Origin: Comamonadaceae bacterium
GTDB lineage: Bacteria; Pseudomonadota; Gammaproteobacteria; Burkholderiales; Burkholderiaceae_C
Direction: 5' to 3'
NCBI GenBank assembly: GCA_947455145.1
Contig: CANGME010000011.1
Span: forward strand, 1-60,181
Length of the DNA: 60,181 nt
Under the pieces are notes generated by a model that had not been told where the DNA came from, did no database searches, and saw only the letters and a list, made by a program, of their open reading frames with translations. Shown piece after piece: positions 18,058 through 27,994 of the stretch. Numbering within the stretch: the stretch's first letter is position 1; each line of letters begins with the position of its first letter. Position numbers and translations under genes: made by a program.

Positions 18058-18290
18058 TGGGCGGCGGGCTTTGAAGACGGGGTGGGGGCTGAGGGGCTGA
18101 CGGGTTTGGAAGCAGCGGGAGCGGACTCAAACGGATTGACTGGTATGAGCGTTTGCGGCAGTGTGGCGCGTTGAGCGGCGGCGGGCTCGGTGGGCAGGTA
18201 TAGCGCACCGGGCTGACCGCAGGCACCCAGACTGAGCGCGCAAGTGGCAATCAGCAGGGTACGGACTAAAATTTGCTTTGTTTTCAACAT
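18054..18290 (-). CDS. lptM: Small lipoprotein LptM (YifL-like)
   Basis: A 78-residue lipoprotein. The signal peptide ends in a lipobox LSLGAC and the mature protein starts [10 protein letters not shown], the conserved core of LptM, which assists oxidative folding of the LptD translocon at the outer membrane. The rest is low-complexity Pro/Ala/Ser. The start at 18290 is chosen because it gives the signal peptide; the frame upstream runs through cyaY on the other strand. Only 12 bases separate this start from the cyaY start, and a TACAAT box sits six bases upstream, so the transcript may be leaderless. Confidence 0.88.
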   Translation of the reverse strand: MLKTKQILVRTLLIATCALSLGACGQPGALYLPTEPAAAQRATLPQTLIPVNPFESAPAASKPVSPSAPTPSSKPAAQ

Positions 18291-18296
18291 CACGGA

Positions 18297-18302
18297 ATTG
18301 TA
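18297..18302 (-). promoter_or_regulatory. Candidate -10 box for lptM-lysA
   Basis: On the minus strand TACAAT lies six bases before the lptM ATG, which would put the transcription start at or next to the start codon. No convincing -35 hexamer is seen at 16-18 bases upstream, and no Shine-Dalgarno fits in the gap. The prediction is therefore of a possible leaderless transcript, at low confidence. Confidence 0.4.
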
Positions 18303-18632
18303 ATGACCGACATCGAATACCTGGATCGCGCTGAGCGTGTGTTGCGTGCGGTGGAAGCCAGTTGTGACCGCATCAACGACGAGAGCGATGCCGACATCGA
18401 CAACCAACGCGTCGGAGGCATGATCACGCTGGTGTTTCAGAACCAAAGTCAAATCATCATCAATTTGCAAAAACCGCTGCAGGAGATATGGTTGGCTGCT
18501 CGCTCAGGGGGCTACCACTATAAGTTCGATGGTCAGAAGTGGATGGATACTAAGGGGCAAGGTGAGTTCTTTGCCAGCCTCACGCAGTACGCCAGCGCAC
18601 AAGCGGCGCTGGCATTGAGTTTTAGTTCTTGA
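18303..18632 (+). CDS. cyaY: Iron donor protein CyaY (frataxin)
   Basis: About 109 residues of bacterial frataxin, which binds iron and tunes iron-sulfur cluster assembly on IscS/IscU. The acidic first helix ([20 protein letters not shown]) and the strand pattern [19 protein letters not shown], then [17 protein letters not shown], are typical. The ATG at 18303 is chosen on family length; an open frame extends further upstream into the lptM signal peptide region. The last 11 bases overlap the 3' end of convergent mrcA. Confidence 0.95.
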   Translation: MTDIEYLDRAERVLRAVEASCDRINDESDADIDNQRVGGMITLVFQNQSQIIINLQKPLQEIWLAARSGGYHYKFDGQKWMDTKGQGEFFASLTQYASAQAALALSFSS

Positions 18633-21027
18633 ACAAATCCAGGATTCGTTTCTTTTCATCCGCGGCGGGCAGGGCTTGAACGGTTTCAGGTGAAGTAGGT
18701 GCATTAGACGTGGCTTTGTCTTCCTGCCCCAAGCTGCTGACGCCTCCACCCTTGGCGTATTCGTCGTAAAACCACTCACCACCGACATTGACCACACCTT
18801 CCGGTGCGGTGGGCTCGCTGATCGGCACGCCTTTGAGGGCTTGCTCCATGAAGCTGATCCAGACCGGTAGGCTCAAGCCCCCGCCGGTCTCTTTGTCGCC
18901 CAGTTTGCGCGGCGTGTCGTAACCAATCCAGGTGACAGCCATCAGGGTGGGTTGGTAGCCTGCAAACCAAGCGTCCATGGAGTCGTTGGTGGTGCCGGTT
19001 TTGCCATACAAGTCTGGCCGCTTGAGTGTGGCCTGTGCGCGGGCTGCCGTGCCTGTGCGGGTGACCTCTTGCAACAGACTGGACATGATGAAGGCGTTTC
19101 GGGCGTCGATGGCGCGCATGGAGTCGTCCTGGACCGGTGGCTGGGTCTGCACCAAGAGCTTGCCTTTTTGCTCTGTCACTTTAGAGATGAGCCAGGGGTT
19201 GACGCGGTAGCCGCCATTGGCAAAGACCGAGTAGGCCGTGGCCATCTGCATGGGAGTTACAGACCCAGCACCCAGGGCCATGGTCAGGTAGGGCGGGTGC
19301 TTGTCGGCTTCAAAGCCGAAGCGGGTGATCCAGTCTTGCGCGTTTTGTGCCCCCACGGCTTGCAACACGCGAATGGAGATCATGTTTTTGGACTTGGCCA
19401 AGCCGCGACGCAGTGTCATGGGGCCTTCAAATGTGCCGTCGTAGTTCTTGGGCTCCCAAGGTTGGCCACCGGTGACGCCCGCACCAAAAAACAAGGGCGC
19501 GTCATTGACGATGGTGGCGGGCGTGAAGCCTTTTTCCAACGCGGCAGAGTAGATGAAAGGCTTGAAACTGGAGCCCGGTTGACGCCAAGCTTGGGTGACG
19601 TGGTTGAATTTGTTTTTAATAAAATCAAAGCCACCGACCAATGCTTTGACAGACCCGTCACGCGGGTCGAGCGCCACAAAAGCACCTTCAACTTCTGGGA
19701 GTTGAGTAATTTCCCAGCTGTTCTTGAGAGTCTTTGCAATGCGGATGATGGCCCCACGGCGCAACTTGATGTTGGGTGCCGCATTTGGGGAGAGTGCGGA
19801 CTGGGCAGGACGCAAGCCATCTCCGGTGATATCAATGAGCTCGCCGCTTTGACGCATGACCACGATTTTCTTGGGATTAGCTTCAATGACGACCGCGGAC
19901 AGTAGGTCGCCGTTATCTGGAAAATCGTCTAGTGCGTCGTCAATAGCATCTTCGAGTTCTCCCGCTTGGTTGGGTAGATTCACAAATTTCTCCGGCCCCC
20001 GGTAAACTTGACGGCGCTCAAAATCCATGATGCCTCTGCGCAATGCCTTGTAGGCCATCGTTTGATCTGCTGCCCGGATCGTGGTGGTCACGTTTAGACC
20101 GCGAGTGTAGGTCTCATCACCATATTGTGCGAACATGAGTTGCCGCACTGTTTCAGCCACATACTCGGCATGAATTCTGTTGGGGTTAATTCCCGTTTTT
20201 ACATTAAGTTCTTGTTTTTTTGCACTAGCTGCTTCTGCTGCTGTGATGAACCCGTTTTCTTGCATACGCTCAATGATGTGCAACTGGCGGCTGCGAGCGC
20301 GTTTGGGGTTGCTAATTGGGTTGTAAGCTGATGGGGCCTTGGGCAGGCCAGCCAACATGGCGGCTTCTGCAATCGTTATGTCTTTGAGCGACTTGCCAAA
20401 ATATGTTTCGCAAGCGGCAGCGAAACCGTAGGCGCGATTGCCCAAAAAGATCTGATTCATGTAGATCTCAAGGATCTGATCCTTACTTAATAAGTGTTCT
20501 AGCTTGAAAGTCAGCAAGATTTCGTAAATTTTGCGTGTAAACGTTTTTTCTGAAGATAAGTAAACATTACGGGCGACTTGCATGGTGATAGTGGAGGCAC
20601 CCTGACTTTTGGCTCGCCCCACATTGGCCAAGCCAGCTCGAATCACGCCCATATAGTCCACGCCGCCATGCTGGTAAAAGCGAGCGTCTTCTATGGCCAA
20701 TACGGCGTTAGTCATGACCTTGGGAATGTCCTTAATGGGGGTCAGATTTCGGTGTTCTTCGCCGAACTCGCCAAGTAATTCTCCTTCTACAGAAAAGACC
20801 CGCATTGGCAGCTTTGGCCGGTAGTCTGACAGTGAGGAGATGTCCGGCAAGTTTGGGTACGCCATGGCCAACGCTGTGGCGATCAACATCAAAAGGCAAG
20901 CGAAAGCTGCCATCATTAGTCCTGTCACCCAAATTCCGAAGCGAAAAATCCAATGGAAGCGGCTATTTTTTTGGATGTGACTCGTGCTATCTGATTTGGG
21001 GGCGTCGGATTTAGAGTGTTCAGGCAT
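18622..21027 (-). CDS. mrcA: Penicillin-binding protein 1A
   Basis: An 801-residue class A PBP that polymerises and cross-links peptidoglycan at the inner membrane. After one N-terminal helix (about residues 30-57) comes the glycosyltransferase domain with catalytic Glu113 in [12 protein letters not shown] and the [13 protein letters not shown] motif. The transpeptidase domain shows SSFK ([14 protein letters not shown]), SKN ([12 protein letters not shown]) and KTGTT. A long linker between them holds the outer-membrane-type (OB) domain seen in PBP1A. It is divergent from pilM, the usual arrangement in this group. The 5' part is AT-richer than the 3' part (see findings). Confidence 0.95.
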   Translation of the reverse strand: MPEHSKSDAPKSDSTSHIQKNSRFHWIFRFGIWVTGLMMAAFACLLMLIATALAMAYPNLPDISSLSDYRPKLPMRVFSVEGELLGEFGEEHRNLTPIKDIPKVMTNAVLAIEDARFYQHGGVDYMGVIRAGLANVGRAKSQGASTITMQVARNVYLSSEKTFTRKIYEILLTFKLEHLLSKDQILEIYMNQIFLGNRAYGFAAACETYFGKSLKDITIAEAAMLAGLPKAPSAYNPISNPKRARSRQLHIIERMQENGFITAAEAASAKKQELNVKTGINPNRIHAEYVAETVRQLMFAQYGDETYTRGLNVTTTIRAADQTMAYKALRRGIMDFERRQVYRGPEKFVNLPNQAGELEDAIDDALDDFPDNGDLLSAVVIEANPKKIVVMRQSGELIDITGDGLRPAQSALSPNAAPNIKLRRGAIIRIAKTLKNSWEITQLPEVEGAFVALDPRDGSVKALVGGFDFIKNKFNHVTQAWRQPGSSFKPFIYSAALEKGFTPATIVNDAPLFFGAGVTGGQPWEPKNYDGTFEGPMTLRRGLAKSKNMISIRVLQAVGAQNAQDWITRFGFEADKHPPYLTMALGAGSVTPMQMATAYSVFANGGYRVNPWLISKVTEQKGKLLVQTQPPVQDDSMRAIDARNAFIMSSLLQEVTRTGTAARAQATLKRPDLYGKTGTTNDSMDAWFAGYQPTLMAVTWIGYDTPRKLGDKETGGGLSLPVWISFMEQALKGVPISEPTAPEGVVNVGGEWFYDEYAKGGGVSSLGQEDKATSNAPTSPETVQALPAADEKKRILDLFKN

Positions 21028-21291
21028 AAAAATTGGGTTACCTTGGTATGTGCCAAGATTATAAAAATGAGATCCAAGTCAGCAGCTCGTACGTTATCGC
21101 CATTTTGACAACTTAAAGACTTTAGGTGTTTGGATCTTTCTTTGATGTTTCAGATACATACAAAACGTCTGCCTTTTACAACGTTACGCATAACGCAAAG
21201 TGGAAAAAACCTTTGCAGAACAATGATCTTGCTGATAGCATTCAAGTGAATTCTTAAGTTTTATTGGGCCTTCGTAGGCCTCTTTCAGGGG
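21028..21291. other. Divergent mrcA/pilM promoter region
   Basis: A 264-base AT-rich spacer between divergent mrcA and pilM must hold both promoters. I could not pick a convincing -35/-10 pair for either direction, nor a palindrome or riboswitch-like structure. AGGGG at 21287-21291 serves as the pilM ribosome site. Confidence 0.5.
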
Positions 21292-22374
21292 ATGCTCTTG
21301 ATCTCTTTGGGATCCTTATTTAGCCGTCAGCGAGAACCAATGCTGGGTTTGGATATCAGTTCTTCCAGTGTTAAATTGGTCGAATTGAGTCGAAATGCGG
21401 CTGGCCAATACGTGCTTGAACGGTGTGCTATCGAGCAACTTGAAAGTGGCTGGATCGCTGATGGCACTATTGTGAACTTCGATGAAGTGGCGGAGGCAAT
21501 TCGTCGAGTGGTTAAAAAAAGTGGGGCTAAAACCAAAAATGTGGCAATGGCCTTGCCGCCTTCAGCCGTTATCACTAAAAAAATTGTGCTTCCAGGTGGT
21601 TTGACGGATATGGAGCTTGAACTCCAGGTTGAAGCCGAAGCTAATCAGTACATTCCCTTTCCTCTTGATGAAGTAAGTTTGGATTTTTGTGTCATTGGCC
21701 CCACGGCGAATTCGACGGGTGATGTTGATGTGCTTATTGCGGCATCACGCCGTGAAAAGGTTCAGGATATGCAGGGACTTGCAGAGGCCGCTGGCCTTAC
21801 GCCGGTCATCGTTGATGTGGAGTCCTATGCATCTCGCACAGCAGCCTCCCGGTTATTCGAAAGCCTCCCGGATCGAGGTGCGGGTGCTATCGTGGCTTTA
21901 TTCGAAGTGGGGGCGTTGACGACAAGTTTGCAGGTTATTCGTGATGAAGAGGTGTTGTATGAGCGAGACCAAGCCTTTGGTGGCGCGCAATTGACCCAGC
22001 TGATTGTTGGCCAATATGGTTTCTCATTAGAAGAGGCGGAAAGCAAAAAACGCAGTGGCGATCTACCGGACGATTATGAGAGTAGCGTGCTTCGACCATT
22101 TTTAGAAACGATGGTGCAGGAAGTCAGCCGCGCACTTCAATTTTTCTTTACCAGCACCCCACACAATAAGGTGGATTACGTAATGCTGGCGGGTGGTGCC
22201 TCCGCACTTTCTGGTTTGACAGAGGCGGTCACGCAACAGACCACGTTTGCTTGCAAACTGTTAAATCCATTTGAAGGCATGGAAATGGGAAGTAACGTTC
22301 GCTTGAAAAAGATGAAGCGCGAAGAGTCTTCTTACCTGACATCCTGTGGGTTGGCCATGCGGAGGTTTTTGTAG
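21292..22374 (+). CDS. pilM: Type IV pilus assembly ATPase-like protein PilM
   Basis: A 360-residue actin-like (FtsA fold) cytoplasmic protein of the type IV pilus alignment complex; it binds ATP and the N-terminus of PilN. The phosphate loop is LGLDISSSSVKLVELSR near the start, with YVMLAGGASALSGL as the adenosine motif near the C-terminus. ATG at 21292 is given, but TTG at 21298 (ISLGSLF) sits better relative to the AGGGG ribosome site and matches the family start, so it may be the true initiator. First gene of the pilMNOPQ operon. Confidence 0.95.
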   Translation: MLLISLGSLFSRQREPMLGLDISSSSVKLVELSRNAAGQYVLERCAIEQLESGWIADGTIVNFDEVAEAIRRVVKKSGAKTKNVAMALPPSAVITKKIVLPGGLTDMELELQVEAEANQYIPFPLDEVSLDFCVIGPTANSTGDVDVLIAASRREKVQDMQGLAEAAGLTPVIVDVESYASRTAASRLFESLPDRGAGAIVALFEVGALTTSLQVIRDEEVLYERDQAFGGAQLTQLIVGQYGFSLEEAESKKRSGDLPDDYESSVLRPFLETMVQEVSRALQFFFTSTPHNKVDYVMLAGGASALSGLTEAVTQQTTFACKLLNPFEGMEMGSNVRLKKMKREESSYLTSCGLAMRRFL

Positions 22375-23000
22375 TGATTTTGATTAACCTGCTACCGCAC
22401 CGTGAAGTTGCGCGGAAAAAACGGCAAGAAGTTTTCAATGTTTCCTTGGCTGTTTCAGCCTTGATTGGTGGATTCATTTCGCTGACGATTTACCTCTGGT
22501 ATCAAGGACAAATTGACACTCAACAAGTGCAGAACGTAACGCTGGAAAATGAAATCAAACTACTCGATGGACAAATTAAAGACATCTCTGGTCTGGAGGC
22601 TGAAATTGCCGCCTTACGTGCCCGTCAGCAAGCTGTTGAAAACCTGCAAGCAGATCGAAATTTGCCTGTACATCTGTTGACTGAGCTGGTCAATCAGCTC
22701 CCTGATGGTGTTTACATCAATAGCATGAAGCAAGACAATCAAACAGTAATGCTTCAAGGTGTGGCTCAGTCGAGCGAGCGCGTATCTGAGCTTTTGCGTA
22801 ATCTTTCGTCCAATACGCCTTGGTTTGCCAAGCCAGAATTAGTGGAAATTGTTGCTGGAAACATCACTTTGGGTACGCGAGATCAGCGGCGAGTGGCTAA
22901 TTTCACAGTTCGAGTGCGACTCGTCCGATCAAGCGAATTGCAGAAAAGTGCACAAGGGGCAGTGAGTGATGTAAACAGTCCATCATCGGTCAAGAAATAA
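22374..23000 (+). CDS. pilN: Type IV pilus inner-membrane protein PilN
   Basis: A 208-residue bitopic protein. The cytoplasmic N-terminus ILINLLPHREVARKKR contains the conserved INLLP motif that docks into PilM. One helix follows (about residues 22-42), then a coiled-coil-like segment (EIKLLDGQIKDISGLEAEIA) and a periplasmic ferredoxin-like domain. It pairs with PilO. It starts at a GTG whose first base is the last base of the pilM stop, indicating coupled translation. Confidence 0.95.
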   Translation: MILINLLPHREVARKKRQEVFNVSLAVSALIGGFISLTIYLWYQGQIDTQQVQNVTLENEIKLLDGQIKDISGLEAEIAALRARQQAVENLQADRNLPVHLLTELVNQLPDGVYINSMKQDNQTVMLQGVAQSSERVSELLRNLSSNTPWFAKPELVEIVAGNITLGTRDQRRVANFTVRVRLVRSSELQKSAQGAVSDVNSPSSVKK

Positions 23001-23012
23001 CAGGGCAGGATC

Positions 23013-23684
23013 ATGGCAATTTCATTTTCCGCAACAAGTTTCTCTGAGCTTAAAGACCGCGTACATGCTCAATTCAGTAATCTAGACACTAAAAATCCTG
23101 CCGCTTGGCCGGCCGTGCCGCGCAATGCACTTTTTATCTTGGTAGTCGTATTGGTGGTGGTTACGCTATGGTTTTTGTGGCTGAGTGGATCAGATGAGGC
23201 TTTGGAAGCTGATCGAACCAAAGAAACACAGCTACGCGAAAGTTACAAGACCAAGTTGATCAAAGCCGTTAACCTGGATGCACTCACCAAGCAGCGAGAG
23301 CAAGTTCTTCAGTATGTAACTCAACTTGAAAAACAACTCCCAAGCAAAGCCGAAATGGATGCACTTTTGTCTGACATTAATCAGGCTGGACTCGGCCGCA
23401 GTCTGCAATTTGAACTCTTTCGGCCTGGGCAAGTAGTCGTCAAGGACTATTACGCCGAATTGCCGATCACCGTGCGAGTCACTGGTCGGTACCATGACAT
23501 AGGTGCTTTTGCCGCAGACATTGCCAATCTCTCTCGGATCGTGACACTAAACAACCTGACCATAGTTCCTAGTAAAGAAGGTGCTTTAACCCTGGATGCC
23601 ACTGCAAAGACTTTTCGCTATTTGGCAGCTGATGAAATCTTGGCCCAACGTCAAGCTGCATCAGGCAAGGGTGGTGCGAAATGA
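23013..23684 (+). CDS. pilO: Type IV pilus inner-membrane protein PilO
   Basis: A 223-residue bitopic protein: short cytoplasmic N-terminus, one helix near residues 30-50 (ALFILVVVLVVVTLWFLWL), coiled coil, then a periplasmic domain with the PilO pattern FELFRPGQVVVKDYYAELPI and VTGRYHDIGAFAADIANLSR. It forms heterodimers with PilN and links to PilP. Twelve bases separate it from pilN, with CAGG upstream as a modest ribosome site. Its stop overlaps the pilP start. Confidence 0.95.
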   Translation: MAISFSATSFSELKDRVHAQFSNLDTKNPAAWPAVPRNALFILVVVLVVVTLWFLWLSGSDEALEADRTKETQLRESYKTKLIKAVNLDALTKQREQVLQYVTQLEKQLPSKAEMDALLSDINQAGLGRSLQFELFRPGQVVVKDYYAELPITVRVTGRYHDIGAFAADIANLSRIVTLNNLTIVPSKEGALTLDATAKTFRYLAADEILAQRQAASGKGGAK

Positions 23685-24223
23685 TGTGGCAACGTTACTT
23701 GTTGATATCACTTATCACTACTGGACTTTGGGGCTGTGGGATTTCGACAGAGGATGAGCTTAGGCAATGGATGACGGATCAGAGAAATCAGACCCGCCCT
23801 CGTGTTGTGCCTATTCCTGAGCCTAAACAATTCAAACCAGAATCTTATGCACAAGCTGCATTAGTTGAGCCTTTCAGTAAGGAGAAATTGACTCAAGCTC
23901 TCAAAAGAGATTCAACTCAGACTTCTTCCAATGTTGCTCTAATCGCTCCAGAGTTGGCTAGGCGAAAAGAGGCGCTTGAGGGCTTTCCATTGGATGCGAT
24001 GACGATGGTAGGGAGCCTCACTAAAGAAGGGCAACCGGTGGCTTTGATCAAGGTCGATAATTTGCTTTATCAAGTTCGACCTGGAAACTACCTTGGGCAG
24101 AACTACGGACGCGTAATGAAAATCTCAGAGGTCGAAATTACGATGAGAGAAATTGTGCAAGACGCTGTGGGTGAGTGGGTTGAGCGCCCCTCATCTTTGC
24201 AACTGCAAGAGAGGTCGAAATGA
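23681..24223 (+). CDS. pilP: Type IV pilus lipoprotein PilP
   Basis: A 180-residue inner-membrane lipoprotein. The lipobox is GLWGC near residue 19, followed by an extended Pro-rich linker that binds PilNO and a C-terminal beta domain (MTMVGSLTKEGQPVALIKVDN; YQVRPGNYLGQNYGRV) that contacts the PilQ secretin. The start overlaps pilO and the stop overlaps pilQ, both in ATGA. Confidence 0.94.
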   Translation: MMWQRYLLISLITTGLWGCGISTEDELRQWMTDQRNQTRPRVVPIPEPKQFKPESYAQAALVEPFSKEKLTQALKRDSTQTSSNVALIAPELARRKEALEGFPLDAMTMVGSLTKEGQPVALIKVDNLLYQVRPGNYLGQNYGRVMKISEVEITMREIVQDAVGEWVERPSSLQLQERSK

Positions 24224-26373
24224 ACAATTCAACGGCTAATAAGGCTAAATTTATGTGTCAGCGTATTTTTCTTGCATTTGCCTTTGCGGTATTTAATGTT
24301 TCGTCCTTTGCACAAATTGCCATCGAATCGGTTTCTGGTTCCATTCAAGGAGGGGTTGAGGTTGTCAAAATTGACCTATCACAAACCCTTAATGCATCGC
24401 CAAGTAGTTTCTCCATTCAGTCACCAGCCCGGATTGCTCTGGATTTTCCTGGCGTGTTAAATGCGATGGGCCGATCAACAGTAGAGATTAATCAGGGTAA
24501 CCTGAAATCAGTTAGCGTTGTGCAGGCTGGAGAAAGGACTCGGGTAGTTGTGAATTTGAAGCAGGCGGCAAATTTCAAAACTCATTTGCAAGGAAAATCC
24601 TTGCTGGTTATGTTGGACCCAGTTGTCTCAAAAACTGTAGACGTTGTGCCATCACCTGTGTTTGCGGAAAATAAGAATCGAGATACCTTACCTATTAAAG
24701 ACTTGGATTTTAGACGTGGTCTGAATAATGCTGGTCGAGTTGTCGTGTCTTTGCCTAACAACCAAGTTGGTGTTGACATACGGCAAAGTGGTCAAAAACT
24801 AATTGTTGAGTTCATGAAGTCAACGTTGCCTGAAGGGCTGAAGCGTCGACTTGATGTTGGGGATTTCGGGACACCGATTCAGAATGTAACCACGTTTCAA
24901 GTGGGGGACAGAGTTCGCATGGTGATTGAGCCCCAAGGTATTTGGGAACACAGTGCCTATCAAAGTAATGAACAGTTTGTTGTTGAGGTCAAGCCGGTTC
25001 GCGTTGACACTACAAAGCTGACTCAAGGCCCCGGGTACAACGGACAGAAGTTGTCTCTCAATTTCCAAAACATTGAAATTCGTTCATTGTTGCAAGTAAT
25101 CGCTGATTTCACAAACTTTAATATCGTGACATCCGATTCAGTTGCAGGTGCTGTTACTTTGCGATTGCAAGATGTTCCCTGGGATCAGGCCTTGGATATC
25201 ATCATGCAAGCGAAAGGCCTTGGCATGCGTAAAAATGGAACTGTGCTGTGGATTGCGCCCAAAGAAGAAATTATTGCCAAAGAAAAAATTGAGCGGGAAT
25301 CCATAGTGGCTATGGAAGGACTAGAACCTTTGACCACTCAATCCTTCAGCCTTAACTATGCTAAAGCGCTGGACGTCCAGCGAGGATTAATGGGTGTGGG
25401 AGCAGTTGCTGTTCCTGGTGCTGGTGGTTCAGGCGTCTCATCGCGAATTCTGAGCCCTCGAGGAAGTGTGATTGCGGAGGCAAGAACCAACCAGGTTTTT
25501 GTAACAGATATTGCTAGCAAGCTTGAACAAGTTAGGCAACTGATAGCCAAGATCGATATTCCCGTGCGTCAGGTAATGATTGAGGCTCGTATCGTTGAGG
25601 CATCAGACACCTTCGGCAAGTCTTTGGGGATCAAGCTCGGTGGTGCGGATGTTAGATCACAAAATGGTGGTGATGGTGGCTATCAAATCGCCGGCGAGAA
25701 TCGCGTTGCTTTTGGCACGAGCTACGCAAATGCTGTCGCAACAAGCGGCGCCGCAGGAACTGTCGACATGGCTAGTAATTTTGTAAATTTACCTGCTGTT
25801 GGGCAAGGAGGGTACAACCCTGCAACTTTTGCGCTGTCCATCTTTAGTTCAGCTGCGAATAGGTTTTTGAATTTGGAGATTTCAGCTCTCGAAGCAGATG
25901 GTAAGGGTAAGGTTGTTTCCAGTCCACGTGTAGTGACTGCAGACAAGGTTGAGGCAACTATTGAGCAAGGCACCGAGTTGCCATACCAAGTAGCTTCAGC
26001 CAGTGGTGCCACATCTATAGCATTTCGCAAGGCCAATCTGATGCTGAAGGTAACACCGCAAATAACACCTGAAGGCAATGTCATTCTGGAGCTCGACATC
26101 AATAAAGACACTGTGGGACAGTCAACTGCAGCTGGTTTTGCAATCAACACCAAGCATGTTAAAACTCAAGTACTGGTTGAAAATGGCGGCACCGTGGTGA
26201 TCGGTGGAATTTTTGAACTCACGGAAGTGACTGCTCAAACCAAAGTGCCATTCTTTGGTGATTTGCCTGTTTTGGGTAATCTTTTCAGGAGTTCGTCTGT
26301 AACAAAGAACAAACAAGAAATGCTGATCTTTATTACGCCAAAAATGATCACTGATCGTGTTGCGGCTCAATAG
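24220..26373 (+). CDS. pilQ: Type IV pilus secretin PilQ
   Basis: A 717-residue outer-membrane secretin through which the pilus passes. After a signal peptide (hydrophobic segment to FA-Q near residue 31) come two AMIN domains that bind peptidoglycan, a secretin N0/N1 region (LSLNFQNIEIRSLLQVIADF), and the C-terminal secretin core with VRQVMIEARIVEASDTFGKSLG, and VENGGTVVIGGIFE, closing with PVLGNLFRSSS and LIFITPKMI. Length is typical. A Gly/Ala-rich loop near residues 395-410 varies among relatives. Confidence 0.96.
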   Translation: MNNSTANKAKFMCQRIFLAFAFAVFNVSSFAQIAIESVSGSIQGGVEVVKIDLSQTLNASPSSFSIQSPARIALDFPGVLNAMGRSTVEINQGNLKSVSVVQAGERTRVVVNLKQAANFKTHLQGKSLLVMLDPVVSKTVDVVPSPVFAENKNRDTLPIKDLDFRRGLNNAGRVVVSLPNNQVGVDIRQSGQKLIVEFMKSTLPEGLKRRLDVGDFGTPIQNVTTFQVGDRVRMVIEPQGIWEHSAYQSNEQFVVEVKPVRVDTTKLTQGPGYNGQKLSLNFQNIEIRSLLQVIADFTNFNIVTSDSVAGAVTLRLQDVPWDQALDIIMQAKGLGMRKNGTVLWIAPKEEIIAKEKIERESIVAMEGLEPLTTQSFSLNYAKALDVQRGLMGVGAVAVPGAGGSGVSSRILSPRGSVIAEARTNQVFVTDIASKLEQVRQLIAKIDIPVRQVMIEARIVEASDTFGKSLGIKLGGADVRSQNGGDGGYQIAGENRVAFGTSYANAVATSGAAGTVDMASNFVNLPAVGQGGYNPATFALSIFSSAANRFLNLEISALEADGKGKVVSSPRVVTADKVEATIEQGTELPYQVASASGATSIAFRKANLMLKVTPQITPEGNVILELDINKDTVGQSTAAGFAINTKHVKTQVLVENGGTVVIGGIFELTEVTAQTKVPFFGDLPVLGNLFRSSSVTKNKQEMLIFITPKMITDRVAAQ

Positions 26374-26412
26374 ATTCGCTGAATTAAAAATATAGACAGG
26401 ACGAAAATAGAA

Positions 26413-27981
26413 ATGCGAAAATTACTGAGTATCTGGGTGGCGGGAATATTGCTTGCACAACTGTCTGCCTGTGGTGGTGGTGGTGGAAGCGCTGGGACGG
26501 CGACAGGCAGCTCAGGAGCCAGTGCCACGGCCGCCGCCGCTTTAGCATCGAAACCTTCCATGACGATGGAGGTTCGCAGTGGGGCCGGTATTGCTACGAC
26601 TTCCATTTCCGTACTAGAGATAGCTCAAGTTGTGGTTACCTTGAAAAATTCGGCTGGTCAACCCATTTTGGGAGAGATCGTTACTTTTGGCGAAACAGGT
26701 AGTTCCGGTCTGCTGTCTTTCTCACCTGTTGCCAAGACAGCATTGACGACAGCCCCTCTAGGGGAGGCGACCGTGGAAGTCCGAGCTGCAAATCTGACTG
26801 CTGTGGGTGCAACTACGATCACAGCGTCAGCGACAGTGTCTGGGGTCGTAGTTCCACCACAGTCCAAAAACATTCAAGTTACGAACAGCGCTGTCGCGGT
26901 TGCTATTGATCCCCAAGCTATCGCAAGTGCATTGAATTTTTTGGATGTAAACCCATCAGACAAATCCATCGTGATCCAGGGTGCTGGGGGGAGTGGGAGG
27001 TCGGAATCAGCCACTTTGCGTTTCCGTGTGGTGGATAAGAACAATTCACCCGTCAAAGGGGCTAAGGTGACTTTTGAGGTTGTGCCTTCATCAGCCGTGA
27101 CTCTCAACATTCCTCAGGCTACCAGTGATGCGGATGGTGTTGTGGTCACCACTGTTTCGTCAAAAAGTGCGGCAACTTCTGTCGTAATTAAGGCCACAGT
27201 CACACGAACGGATGGATCAACCACAACATCCCAGTCTGACCAGCTTTTAGTGTCGACAGGCGTTGCTACCCAAGCAGGTTTTGATTTGTCTGCTACTAAG
27301 TACAACCTTAATTCATCGCTCAGTGGAGATAAGTCAATTATCACCGTACGAGTGGTAGATAAGAACGGTAACCCTGTGGCTGATGGCGTGCCAGTGGTAT
27401 TTTCTGCGGCCTTTGGTGCCGTGGGTACTTCTTCGCGGGGCGGTTGCGTCACGTTGGGAGGGGTATGTTCGGTGGACTACGTGGTTCAAGATCCTCGGCC
27501 GGCGGATGGACAGTTAGCTTTGGTGACGGCTTCAACCCAGCTTGGTGATGGAACTTCCATTAGTAAAACTTTGCCATTTAGATTTTCTTCAGTCGGCTTG
27601 CTTAATTTATTCGATGCTAATAATGCTGGAAATCCGGTGACGAAATTTGACGCAACCACATGTGCAAAGCAGAATTTTTCTGCTTTTGCAGGTACCCCTG
27701 GCGGTTTTCCTGCACCGGCTGGAACGAACGTAACGACCACTGCAGTCACTTCAGGAGTGATCGTCACTCTGAAATCAAGTACGCCTATAGCTGACCAAAT
27801 ATCCACCACTGCTACTAGAACGCCGACCGATTTTGAAGTTGACTTATCGGGGCTTACTGCCCAACCGTGTGATGTAACAAAAGCAACGACTGCGACTGCT
27901 CTATTTGACGTTAAGTTCACTGCGACTGGAACGGCTGAGGTGATTCGTCGAATTCAAGTCACATACAAAACAGCACCGTGA
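26413..27981 (+). CDS. Ig-like domain surface lipoprotein
   Basis: A 522-residue predicted lipoprotein: signal peptide, lipobox LSAC with Cys20, then a Gly tract. Two or more invasin/Big_1-like Ig domains are suggested by the repeated strand pattern RVVDKNNSPVKGAKVTFEV and VRVVDKNGNPVADGVPVVF, each followed by a DADGV- or CSVDY-type turn. The function is unknown; such proteins often sit on the cell surface in adhesion or pilus-linked roles. It lies between pilQ and aroK, which are usually adjacent, 39 bases after pilQ and 13 before aroK, so it may share the pil transcript. Base composition is intermediate between the pil genes and aroB. Confidence 0.75.
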   Translation: MRKLLSIWVAGILLAQLSACGGGGGSAGTATGSSGASATAAAALASKPSMTMEVRSGAGIATTSISVLEIAQVVVTLKNSAGQPILGEIVTFGETGSSGLLSFSPVAKTALTTAPLGEATVEVRAANLTAVGATTITASATVSGVVVPPQSKNIQVTNSAVAVAIDPQAIASALNFLDVNPSDKSIVIQGAGGSGRSESATLRFRVVDKNNSPVKGAKVTFEVVPSSAVTLNIPQATSDADGVVVTTVSSKSAATSVVIKATVTRTDGSTTTSQSDQLLVSTGVATQAGFDLSATKYNLNSSLSGDKSIITVRVVDKNGNPVADGVPVVFSAAFGAVGTSSRGGCVTLGGVCSVDYVVQDPRPADGQLALVTASTQLGDGTSISKTLPFRFSSVGLLNLFDANNAGNPVTKFDATTCAKQNFSAFAGTPGGFPAPAGTNVTTTAVTSGVIVTLKSSTPIADQISTTATRTPTDFEVDLSGLTAQPCDVTKATTATALFDVKFTATGTAEVIRRIQVTYKTAP

Positions 27982-27994
27982 TGCCTTGTGAGCT

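Noticed and set aside
18622-18632. Overlap of the cyaY and mrcA 3' ends as a possible annotation error
   Set aside because: Both C-termini match their families, so the 11-base convergent overlap appears genuine.
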